Assembly (NCBI RefSeq): GCF_947623445.1
Contig: NC_135244.1
Location: forward strand, 4,030,001 to 4,094,000
Source of the DNA: Clavelina lepadiformis
Lineage: Eukaryota > Chordata > Ascidiacea > Aplousobranchia > Clavelinidae
Length of the DNA stretch: 64,000 nucleotides
Direction: 5' to 3'
Shown here: piece by piece, positions 40,798-50,496 of the stretch
Layout of the letters: every line of letters begins with the position of its first letter
Numbering within the stretch: position 1 is the stretch's first letter
Position numbers and translations under genes: made by a program
Notes under the pieces: model-generated
Databases searched by the model: none
Told to the model about the DNA's origin: nothing
The model's input: the letters and a program-made list of their open reading frames with translations, nothing else

Positions 40798-43407
40798 TTA
40801 AAAGTGTAAACTTAAAATTGTTGTGACTGCTGATATGAAAAGTATCAAAAAGCTTTCTTTTAAAGCCCTGGCTGATCCGGGATCATCGATATTGCAAAGA
40901 TCTAGAAAACAAAATTAAGACTTATAATAATCAAAAGTTCACGAAATTATATAAAATCTCCTGTAAAACTACTTTTATTCAATGACACATATTACGTAAA
41001 CCAACAAAACAATTAACAATTACAACAAAACCTGCTTTTTCACCATATCGTATTCGTATATTTTTATACAGTATGCTAGTATAAAAGTATACGCTTGTAT
41101 AAACTTATACACTAACACTTAAGTTTATTTGCATACTGTACACTTACCAGTGTCGCATTGCGTAAAGCATATAATTGATGAGGTTTTGGTGGTACAGCCA
41201 TCTTTACCCGGGGAAAAGCAACCGCGTACTTTTCTCACGATCAAGGGCTCATTTTTCTCTATTAAAAAATGTGTGTACTTAATTCTAAATCTCTTTACAA
41301 TTTATAATTTGTAATAAAATGTCAACATACTGTGTATGGCAAATCAACATGACAAAGTTACAAACACGTAGGCTATAAGTACAAATTCGTTTAATGTTTA
41401 AAGTTTGACAAATCCCAGTCCTCAAAAAAACTTCTTTCTTATAGGTTACAATTATAATATTTACTATAATTGCTGTTTAGTGTAACTTTTACGGACAGTT
41501 TAATTTTAATAGACTTGGACATTCTGCGCATGGACGCATGGTTGCAAATTTTGCGTTTATGTATTTCTTGACGGAAGTATCTTAATCTAGATTGAAAACA
41601 GACCTTATAACAGGCAACGTTATGGATTTTACGTTATCGTTTGACGTTTGCTTATATGTATGTAACCTAATTAGACATCCTACGTATAATATGATTGAAG
41701 GCAAACTAATATTTTTCTTTTTGGGTTTTATGGTGTCCGTGATCCCAACTTGCAAGTTTCAATATAGGTAGACGTTAACTGGCACTGACACTTTTGAGAT
41801 AATACCAACGATGACATTGCATAAAGCTATCGGCACTTTAAATATACTCTAATTACATACATTATGATATATTCAACTGTTCATATACTCTTTAATTAAG
41901 ATTAAAACGTAAAAAGAAATAAAGCAATGAGTTAATTGTATAATATCCATGAATAACTATTGAGGCTTCAAACAATTTAGACCGATTTGTTGACTCCTTT
42001 TGGCAATAATTGAAACTGCGTCGACCCTCAAGTATGTTCAAAGCAGCTTCCACATGTATTACATAGCTTGTATGTACAGTGTATTTTGAATTAGCATCAT
42101 CCAGTCGCTACTATGCTTTCTATATAAATGTGACAAATTGTCAAATCAAATAATTGGGAAAATTAATGTATACAGTTACAGGAGTAGTTATAAAATTCAG
42201 CAAAGTTTTTTTTTGAATTTTTTGTCAGACAGTGTTTAAAGGAAAATGTATGTTTCGTCTTTATAGGGGCATCTTCAGTTTCGGAATAGGCAAGCAATGA
42301 AATACAAGAAAACAAACGATTACAACATAATAGTATCCAGTAATTGCAATTAAGTTGATAGCCATATAATATAAAAAAGAAGTAAAATAAAGTTAAATTT
42401 AAGTGTAGTGTAGTTGTAGTTACAGTCAAGGATGCAGTTTCTTTTTAAATCCATCAGAGTATTCCCTACTGATTTCAGCAAAAATTCTCTGCTCCAACTT
42501 TCACTATAAACACGCGTCATCTCATCGTTTGATTGCAATACAAATGACCTCGTTGACCGCTAACTAGTCACTAAAAATTTAAAAGGGGGCTTCCTAAACT
42601 CCTGACTCACATCTCAAGATTCATAAGAAAGTGTTTCATTTGCGAAGTTATAATAAGGTTTGATATAACCCATTTGGTGCCTATTGCCATTATGTTACGA
42701 AAATAGGTACGAAACAAAGTCGCCTTTGCAGGGCCGGCTTTAGGCCAAAGCGGGCGATGTGATTGCTTTGATCCCAGCGCTTGTCGGAGTCCCGCGCTGC
42801 TTAGCACCAAAACAAAACTAACAATTTAGCTTTTATTTTGAGCAAATCTCATAGCTTTTTTTCTCAACTTACACCCGAAAGGGAATGTTTTGGTGAAGTA
42901 TATCAAGAAGTAAAGTTTTGATGGGAACCGATTTGCAAAAAGTTGATATTTAGTTATGTTATTATTATTATTATTATCATTATTATTACCACATTAAATT
43001 ATTTGAAAACGGCAAGGGGCCCCACCATTAGTTCTTGCATTGGGCCCCGCGCTTGCTAAGGCTAATGACCTACGCGTCTGTCACAAAAAAACTTTTAAAA
43101 ATCACTCACCTTCGGTGTCGGTAACATTTATTGTCGTGCACAGTTCGTTTATATTCGAGCAATTCTTGACCACGACGTTGGTTTTTTCGCAGTCAGTGCT
43201 TGCACAGTAATTGGAGTCGTAACAATGCAGTGCCTCGACATCTACGTACATGAATTTTTTTAAACAATTACAACTGTTATGTACGTTTTAACTCAGTATT
43301 ACATTGGTTGTTTCCTGAAAAATTATACTGTACCGGAAAATATTAATGCTATATCGCGTACCTTTCATAATAGCCAAGAAGATGAGCGTGACGTAAAACT
43401 GCTTCAT
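40798..43407 (-). CDS. LU gene 1: secreted, GPI-type ten-cysteine Ly6/uPAR-like protein
   Basis: Exons in transcript order: 43407-43362, 43241-43110, 41258-41148, 40901-40798, giving 130 residues. All splice sites are GT/AG and every intron is phase 1. Exon 1 encodes a signal peptide (MKQFYVTLIFLAIMKG). Exons 2-3 carry an LU domain starting 'ALHCYDSNYCASTDC', with N-glycosylation sequons (NCS, NVT). Exon 4 has the hallmark 'CN' and then a hydrophobic C-terminal tail ('ESFLILFISAVTTILSLHF'), as expected for a GPI-attachment signal. The ten cysteines match the full three-finger set of the Ly6/uPAR family. Such proteins act at the cell surface as receptor modulators, adhesion molecules or ligands; the partner here is unknown. 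A tandem paralogue with the same exon plan lies directly upstream at 44,247-46,020. Confidence 0.82.
42729..42813. repeat. GC-rich transposon-end repeat, copy 2 (intron of LU gene 1)
   Basis: Starts CAGGGCCGGCTTTAGGCC and ends GCGCTGCTTAGCACCAAAA, the inverse of the two ends of 14,992-15,076. A related GC-rich string with two GGGGCCCC/GGGCCCC cores follows at about 43,014-43,052. It is probably a truncated hAT-like element; no target duplication was found. Confidence 0.45.
42957..42988. repeat. (TTA)n microsatellite
   Basis: About ten ATT/TTA units with one interruption (ATC), within intron 2 of LU gene 1. Confidence 0.85.
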
Positions 43408-44181
43408 TATTTTTGCAACAGTTTCTGGAAATTAATCGCTTTTACGTTTGCAACTGGACTAACTTGGCTTGACCAACTGATCTTAAAAGAGCTGTTTCTG
43501 TTTTCTGACCGACTTCTTGCCCCGATAATTTTTGTTTAAAAGTTCCGCATAACCTTTGCCGCAGCCTGGAATGCATCAAACAAAAAAATCACTACTCAGA
43601 GTATTCAGTTCTTCCATGCTTAAGCGCTTTCACATATGAGACCAGCACACAAGCGGAAACTTACGGAAGCAATAGTTACGTCAAGAATTATTTTTAAAGG
43701 GTACTCTCATGGCAAAACTCTGGCCAATTGGAACGTTTCTGTCTGTGGCTGGTGGCATTATAGTTGGCTAATAAAGGCAATAGCTCTTCGATAAGGTCAA
43801 TGCATTTGGTATGGTTCCACCCTACTGCTAGGTATACAATCTATAACATTCGTGAACTTTGCATGTTTTAGGTACTGCCTTTGAAAGCCCGCGTCCGTTT
43901 GTCTTTCAGCAGTTGACCTAATCAACCCAGGATAAACGGCTCGGTTTTAAGGTTACTCATAAAATTTTCCAGAAAATTATTTCTCGCACTGAAGGGCATT
44001 TTTATCTTTAATTTGCAGTCAGAATTTAAATGTTGTGAATTGTTTGATCTTACCGTCAAGGGCTTTGAGTTTTTCAATCTAATTTAAGGTCATTTTCTGT
44101 TTTTGAATGCAGTCCAATTAAAATTAAAATAAACTACTCATAGCCTAATAAATCTTTGAAAAAGGCTGTCTGTCAACGAGG

Positions 44182-44187
44182 TTTTAT
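44182..44187 (-). terminator. Candidate poly(A) signal of LU gene 2
   Basis: AATAAA on the minus strand, 60 bases after the stop codon of LU gene 2. Confidence 0.5.
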
Positions 44188-44246
44188 TTTTGAACATTCC
44201 TTGCCAGTGGCGAATTCAAGCTGCATGCATATCTTTTACTACAGTT

Positions 44247-46020
44247 TCAAAATGCATATAAAAAAGGAAACACAAAAAGAAGTAGGTTTATTAAAGTTAA
44301 GGAGTCTCTAATTTTACTTGAGCCACTGCCTGTGTTGCATCCGTCTACAAAAGTAAAAAGAAAAAGTAAGACAGATTACGCAATCAGCTTTTAAAGTATC
44401 CATCAGGTGGCAGTTCTCTTTTTTCCAATAAAAGTCCGTTTATTACAGTTGTAAAACTTATGATGGTTTTCGGGTTACAGAGTTTTTGGAAAGAGTCAAT
44501 TTTCTCACGATAGTGCATTTAAAGACGATATTCTAATTCTACAGCTCACCAGCTTACCCGTGTTGCACTGAATGATGCACGTCCTTAGAGGATGTCCGCC
44601 CGTGCAACCTGTCTGGTTGATTCGATCCATGCAGCTTCTTACCACATGCCTGCTTTGATGATGTCCTTAATTTGTGAACATATTTTTGCAGTAATATCAA
44701 AAATCGCAGGAGAATTTTTTATCTTTAAAAGCTTTATCATTGTAATGCAACGGAGACCAGTAACTTTTGCCTTATGTTGTAAGTCAGTTCCGATGTTGAC
44801 TACTGCGTGTGCGTATGTGCAATTGATAACTGAAATAAATAACTTCACTTCCTCATATACGAGTGTGTACGTGGGGCAATCATGGGATTTGTCAGCCAGT
44901 GACTCGCATTGCACAGGTGCACTTCAACCTATATGGCCGTTTCAACCGGATTCGAAAAAAATCTATCGACTGGCCGGGTCCACGTTTCGCGCATTGTTGT
45001 GTCTGGAATCCGATGAAGGCCAAAATTAGAAGCAAAGCACATTACTACGTCATGAGCCTTCAACAGCGTAAGTGGATACGTGGCTCTGACATGAAAGCGA
45101 TATAGGCCTTGATATAAGCTATTTATTACAGATTTCAAATAACTATAAGTTACACAAAGACTTCCACTATACGGACATAACTAAAAACCTAAAGGTTTTC
45201 TAGTAGCATCTTTCACACAACACGTTCTCTGCAGTCAAAACCCGGGACTTAGCAACCTGTACCAGTGCTTTTCAACCTGCGAGAACCTAACACTATTGCG
45301 TACGCAGCACAGGAAAAAATTCTGTATGGAATGTGGATGATAAACGTGGCGCAGATGAAAAGATCATGTCGTTTGATTTCACTTTTATGTACTTGTAATG
45401 TTTAAGTTGTATCCATTGCTCAATAAAAAAATTTTCTATTGCACTTTTGAGATTAAACTATTCGGATTTGACCGCTATTTTTCCGGAACGATATTCGGTA
45501 TTGCATATAACATTTCCGTGAATCTAACACGTTCGAAATGTATTACAAAAGACTGAAAAGCACTATAAGTTATACGACGGTGTGCGTATAATATATCACA
45601 GTAATTCAAGCTATCATCTTACCAAACGAATTTATGTGTGCTTTCACTCCACAAACTTGACCTTCTGGACACGTTTCCATCGGGCTGTGCACGGTTGGAC
45701 CTAAACAGGCCTGATTGGGATATGTGGTCATTGCTTCGCATTTATAACACTTTAAGGTGAAAACTGTAAAAATAATTAATCAAGAAAGTAATGCAAAAGA
45801 TGTCAATGAAAGCAGAAGCATATTTCCACAAACCCGCTTTATAGGAGCGAAACGAACACAAATATTTTTAACATAAAATACAGGCTTTAACGCCAAAACA
45901 TGCTACTGGACCTCAAAGCTGAAAATAAGTGACACCATTCCAGTCCTACGATTAGACAAGTTATAGCCTACCCTCATGTGATAGTGTTTGAAGTAAAAGA
46001 AGTAGAGCAAAAATCCTCAT
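44247..46020 (-). CDS. LU gene 2: secreted, GPI-type ten-cysteine Ly6/uPAR-like protein
   Basis: Exons in transcript order: 46020-45972, 45763-45623, 44665-44558, 44344-44247, giving 131 residues, all introns phase 1. Exon 1 is a signal peptide (MRIFALLLLLQTLSHE). Exon 2 begins the LU domain ('FTLKCYKCEAMTTYPNQAC', then 'ETCPEGQVC'). Exon 3 has 'RSCMDRINQTGCTGG' and 'RTCIIQCNT', parallel to exon 3 of LU gene 1. Exon 4 gives 'DGCNTGSGSSK' and a hydrophobic GPI-type tail ('LTLINLLLFVFPFLYAF'). Ten cysteines are in the family order. The acceptor of exon 3 (ACAAATTAAG) is weak, but it is the only one that keeps frame and phase. The same exon plan, orientation and spacing as LU gene 1 indicate tandem duplication, although the sequences have diverged well beyond the cysteines. 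Confidence 0.82.
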
Positions 46021-48081
46021 CTTTCAAAAGTAAGACTTGAACAGCTTGTCATGGATGTGATTGATAATTTCAAATCGAAAATAGAGCTAGTGTAGGCTAA
46101 ACGCAGTTAGCATCGGCAAAATTTCGCCTCTAAACATAAAAAAGCAGAAATGAAGCAACAAATTATGAGGGGCAATAGTAGGCTTTCTGGTGTAAACGTT
46201 ATAAACACGCAATAATCGAATCTCAGGAAAATACAGCATTCTGGTTTTGGAGGCGTAGCCTATTGGTTTTTGTAAAGGATTCTTTGCTTCGAGGTTGATA
46301 GTTTATTATACAGTAGTCTATAATGCCCACTCGTAGCTTTGTGTGACTCAGGTTGCTACTGCGTCTGTAAACTTATGCTGTAGTCTGTTCCTACTGATGG
46401 TGATGAAAGTAACTACCTAAGTTACTGGAGTAAAAGTATTGAAATTGCTATGGAAAATATCTACTTCAACACAAAGACAAGTAGGCTACTGCCGTTTAAA
46501 ACTAACTTATAATAAACTATGAAGTGGGGAGTATAAAAGACTTGGGTAGTGAAAAGGCTTGAGTGAGTAGTGATCATTAATATTCTGTTAGTTGTAGTCG
46601 TGTAACAGAGTAAAGGTATGCAAGTTATTGGTATGACAACAAAAACCTGCATCCCAATTACTCCTTAAAGCAAATCTTTTCCCTAAATGCTACGATTGTC
46701 ATCTCGATCCCTCTACAAAGTTTTGAAAACTGAAAGGGCCTTTTAAAGCGTCCAAAATGGTTGTTTACGCAAATCATCTCGCAATTAAAACATGAATGCT
46801 ACTTTTTATTTAAGAAGATACTGTAACTACAATATTAGCTACGCTTCATGCATTGGCTAACAATAAAACTTAAACCTACTCACGTAAAGGTAGCTTACCC
46901 ATAAATTACAACTAAGATATTCAGAGTATTTATAGCCGAAGTTTATGAGGTCTAAAACTACTTCATTAGCCTACTGACCATCGCTGACCGCTACACTTTA
47001 GTTAGGTTAACTTGCAACGTTTGCTTTTAAATGCCTTTTTGACTGACAGTTATGGCAATGAAAAAGACGGAATCGATTCACCTCTGCTGAGTGAAGTCTT
47101 TTAGAGGCTAATGGGTTGACTCACTTAAATCACTGGGGAGAAAACGGCAGCTTATCAATGTATGCGGTAAACATTATTTACAGCAATAAATTCTTCTGTC
47201 TTCTTTCATTGATTGTGTCAAAATAGCACCCCCTTAGGTAGCATTTTCAACGGGTATAGGCTACCAAGCCACGTAAGAATGCGATTATGTAATCTTACAA
47301 TAAACGATACTGCGTTCGAATGACCTTCATGATGGCCCCAAAGTTGAAAATGATTTGGTAGCCTTCAATATCGCCGGCATAAAACTGCGGTCAAACCCTT
47401 TTTTCGATTAAGCATAAACCCGCAGCTGGCTTGTTCAAAATTGAAAAAAGACATCTCAAAAACAATTAGGAGTTTTGCTGCTAAACTGATAGTAATAATT
47501 AAATTTTGCACTATAATTTGAGTTTTGCAGAAATAAGTACGAAAGACATTTCTATAAAGATCTTAGTTGGCTTCTTTTTTCTTTTGGTTTTGTTCGTAAA
47601 TTTTGTGTTTGAGTCAAATAAATATTCTTGTTCGCCTTAAATGAAGGCTTTGCAATTTATTTGCTTGGTACTAGGCTAAAATTTAATTTTCTCCAATTGT
47701 AATTGCTTGAAAATGTGATTTTTAAAAGCGATTTAATGGTGTCCTCAATAATATAAAGTAACGCATTTGGTAACATTTCGCATTCTTATGAATTATTTAT
47801 TAAAAGCTTTGACAATACTTTTTTTGCGCCAACAAGCTGTAGTCTGAGGCACCGCGAGCAATTTGCTGATCACTTAATCATTTTTTTTTCGAATTTCAGT
47901 CACAACAGAACGAATCTTCTTATTTTTCGTAAAATTGGTCAAGGAGTTAAGGTTCACCGGATTGAGCAAATTTGAATTGAAATATCACATAAAATCTTGG
48001 CTGCAACTAATGTGAAATAAATAACATCATTTAAAGTTGTTCCAAAACGTATACCTTGGTTTGGTTTACCTAGTCCTAGAG
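46021..48081. other. Intergenic between LU gene 2 and the hAT element
   Basis: AT-rich. I looked for further LU-type exons on both strands and saw none. There is no ORF or repeat of note apart from frequent TAGGCTA-like words. Confidence 0.45.
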
Positions 48082-48089
48082 ACCTAGAG

Positions 48090-48102
48090 CAGGGTGGTCC
48101 AA
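48090..48102. repeat. hAT left terminal inverted repeat
   Basis: CAGGGTGGTCCAA, flanked on the left by the 8 bp duplication ACCTAGAG at 48,082-48,089. Confidence 0.95.
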
Positions 48103-48337
48103 GACTGCGAACATGAAGGGCCACATTAGGGTCTGAGAAAAACTTCACGGGCCGCATAGTGAGAAATGATAACGCGTTGCTGAAAGTAGAAACGTTGTTA
48201 ACTACTGTTCGCAGGCTATGAACATTAACAAATCTTGTCGCTTACAAAATACAGTTGTATGAATGAAATGAAATGAATGAAAGGAAAGGACTGAGTTTGC
48301 TGTTCTGATCGACCTAATGTTTTGCTGCACGCCTAAC

Positions 48338-50152
48338 TCACTTTTTAATCTCTGCTTGCGACTCTGCGTTTTTGCTTTTGCCTATGGTGTCGATCTCTGC
48401 TTTAAATTCAGTGGTCGACAGACGTAAGCAGGCATCCAGGGTTTCATCAGCCATTCTGTTCCGTGTGTCGCTTTTTAATCGCTTCATAATGGAGAAAGTG
48501 CTTTCACATATGTATGTGCTACCAAACATGGAGCATATCTTCAGTGCGAAGTCGTTTAATCGTGGAAACTGTTCGTTGCTTAAAAGCCTCCAAAAGGCGT
48601 CGTAACGCTCATTCTTACGTGAAAGAAGAAAAGGGTCTGACTGCAATTCACATAGTTCTTGCTGAACGTAAGATGGTTGGGATTCTATAACTATTTCCAT
48701 TGGATTGTTGAAAAGCTCCATTTGTGCTTTCAGCAAATCAAAGTCAGCGAATCTGTCGTTAAACTCATCGATGATGTCACCAATTTTGTTAGAAAATGCA
48801 GAAAAATCGATACTTTTTCTTTCACCAAGTACTTCACTGCATGCAGGAAAGTGGGTAGCATCATTCCTTTGCAAAGAAGCCTTAAATAGCACAAGTTTCT
48901 TGCGAAAACCTTCAATGTGTCCAACCAATTGAGAAATATTTTGTTTCTTACCTTGCAGTTTCATGTTTAGGATATTGAAGTGATTACTAATGTCTGTCAA
49001 GAACGCCAACGAACCAATGAACTTGTCATCACTCAACTGAATCTGGTATGTCTCGGTCGTCCCTTCTATCTCATTCTGGAGAAAATTTAGTATTTCTTTT
49101 CGCAAAGAAAAGAAATGTTTCAATGTTTTGCCTGCACTTAACCATCGAATTTTTGAGAATAGTGGAACATCTTCATATTCTGCACCCACATCTTTTAAGA
49201 ACTGGATGAATTTTCTATGTCTCTGGGCTCTGTTTCCCCCTTTGATGATGTTGACTATATTCGTCACACTAAGCATAACATCACTCATCTGCAAAACTTT
49301 GGCACATAGTGCTTCTTGGTGAATGATACAATGCAATGTTGGGCAGTTCACTCCATGATCTTTTAGAATGCCAACTAGTCCTCTCTTTCGTCCTGTCATT
49401 GCCCTGGCACCATCTGTTACAACACATGCACACTTCTCAAATCCTCCATAAGCATCAACGACAGACGCAAGGCTGTTATATATGTCGATACCTTTTGTAG
49501 TTCCACGAAGTGGAGATATCTTGAGTAGTTCTTCAAATACAGTAAAGTTTTTATCAATAGTGCGAATGAAAACCAAAAGCTGGGAAACGTCACTGATGTC
49601 AGTACTTTCATCCAAGGCTAAAGAGAAGTACTTGCATTGTTGAACAACGTCTTTCAATTGCACAGTCACGTTTTCGCTCAATTCTGCCACTCTTCTTGCA
49701 ACGGTTTGATGAGATAAAGAAACGTTTTCAAATTTTTTGGCTATTTTTTTATCTCCAAAGGAAAGGGCCATCTTAATCGCACACTCTTTTACAATCTCCC
49801 CGTCTCGAAAAGCTTTTCCATGTTTTGCGAGCGTTAGAGCAACTTCGTATGAAGCTTTAAGGTCTGCAGTTGAATCGGGTTTGGAAAAACCAATAATCAT
49901 TTTTTTTTGCTTGGAATAATTGCCCTTTAACTCTTTCAAAATTGCTTCCCTAGAAGTTCCATGGTATTGGCCATATTTTTTCTCATGCATGGTGCTGTAA
50001 TGTCGCTTTAAATTAAACTCTTTAGGCACTGAAATAACTTGCAAGCAAACCAGACACTGTGGTTTACCATTGCTATTGGCAAAAAAATACCTTTCCTCCC
50101 AAGTAGAATTGAACTCTCTGTTTTCCTCTGACACTTTTCTTTTGACACTCAT
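48338..50152 (-). CDS. hAT-family transposase (BED-like zinc finger, RNase H-like core, dimerisation domain)
   Basis: 604 residues, one exon, no stop or frameshift. It catalyses cut-and-paste transposition of the surrounding element. The N-terminal zinc finger is BED-like with C33-x2-C36 and H51-x4-H56 ('WEERYFFANSNGKPQCLVC...'). Acidic catalytic residues are D181 ('SLALDESTDIS') and D247 ('CVVTDGARAM'). The conserved 'RW' block is 'FSKIRWLSAGKTLKHFF'. The C-terminal hAT dimerisation region has 'ICSMFGSTYICESTFSIMKRLK', with the last catalytic Glu probably in 'CESTFS'. The overall type resembles the ZBED5/SCAND3/GTF2IRD2-like vertebrate proteins derived from hAT (Charlie-type) elements. Because terminal repeats and target duplications are intact, I read it as a transposon gene rather than a domesticated host gene. 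Confidence 0.95.
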   Translation of the reverse strand: MSVKRKVSEENREFNSTWEERYFFANSNGKPQCLVCLQVISVPKEFNLKRHYSTMHEKKYGQYHGTSREAILKELKGNYSKQKKMIIGFSKPDSTADLKASYEVALTLAKHGKAFRDGEIVKECAIKMALSFGDKKIAKKFENVSLSHQTVARRVAELSENVTVQLKDVVQQCKYFSLALDESTDISDVSQLLVFIRTIDKNFTVFEELLKISPLRGTTKGIDIYNSLASVVDAYGGFEKCACVVTDGARAMTGRKRGLVGILKDHGVNCPTLHCIIHQEALCAKVLQMSDVMLSVTNIVNIIKGGNRAQRHRKFIQFLKDVGAEYEDVPLFSKIRWLSAGKTLKHFFSLRKEILNFLQNEIEGTTETYQIQLSDDKFIGSLAFLTDISNHFNILNMKLQGKKQNISQLVGHIEGFRKKLVLFKASLQRNDATHFPACSEVLGERKSIDFSAFSNKIGDIIDEFNDRFADFDLLKAQMELFNNPMEIVIESQPSYVQQELCELQSDPFLLSRKNERYDAFWRLLSNEQFPRLNDFALKICSMFGSTYICESTFSIMKRLKSDTRNRMADETLDACLRLSTTEFKAEIDTIGKSKNAESQAEIKK

Positions 50153-50442
50153 GCTTTTAGTAAACTTTTCCCCTTGACTAAATAAACGAGTTGCAGCTAA
50201 TTTACAACCAAATTCGAGAGTGTACTCTGCGCTAGCAACAAAAGCAAAATATCAACGCACGTTTGTGTCGTCACAAACCGACATTGTTCCCTCATAGTTA
50301 CCTATTGACCCGATTATGCACGACTTATTTAGGGTTGTGGCGAATGTAATGTATTTATAAAGCGTAGGTGTATTTTTAAACCTTGGATTTAGCACTGATA
50401 ATTCCGGCATCCACAAAGTGTTCGCGGGCCGCACAAAAGCTT

Positions 50443-50468
50443 CACGCGGGCCGCATGCGGCCCGCGTG
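50443..50468. repeat. 26-base perfect palindrome near the hAT right end
   Basis: The sequence from CACGCGGGCCGCA across the centre at 50,455/50,456 is its own complement. It sits 7 bases inside the right terminal repeat and contains the subterminal GGGCCGC motif in both orientations, so it may be a double transposase-binding site. Confidence 0.85.
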
Positions 50469-50475
50469 CCAGGGT

Positions 50476-50488
50476 TTGGACCACCCTG
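50476..50488. repeat. hAT right terminal inverted repeat
   Basis: TTGGACCACCCTG, the complement of the left end, followed by ACCTAGAG at 50,489-50,496. Confidence 0.95.
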
Positions 50489-50496
50489 ACCTAGAG

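Larger units (their letters stand above)
48090..50488 (-). mobile_element. Intact autonomous hAT DNA transposon (2,399 bp)
   Basis: The terminal inverted repeats match perfectly over 13 bp: CAGGGTGGTCCAA at 48,090-48,102 and its complement at 50,476-50,488. They are bounded by an identical 8 bp target duplication ACCTAGAG at 48,082-48,089 and 50,489-50,496. Inside is one uninterrupted transposase gene on the minus strand. Subterminal regions of both ends share 'TTCACG(CG)GGCCGCAT', a likely transposase-binding motif, and the right end has a 26-base palindrome. Perfect duplications and an open frame point to recent activity. Confidence 0.95.

Noticed and set aside
44592-45029. 145-codon plus-strand frame
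   Set aside because: Antisense to LU gene 2 exon 3 and its intron; no splice or family support. A minus-strand Cys-containing frame at 44,639-44,914 was also considered as the LU exon 2, but 45,623-45,763 fits the cysteine pattern and phase far better.
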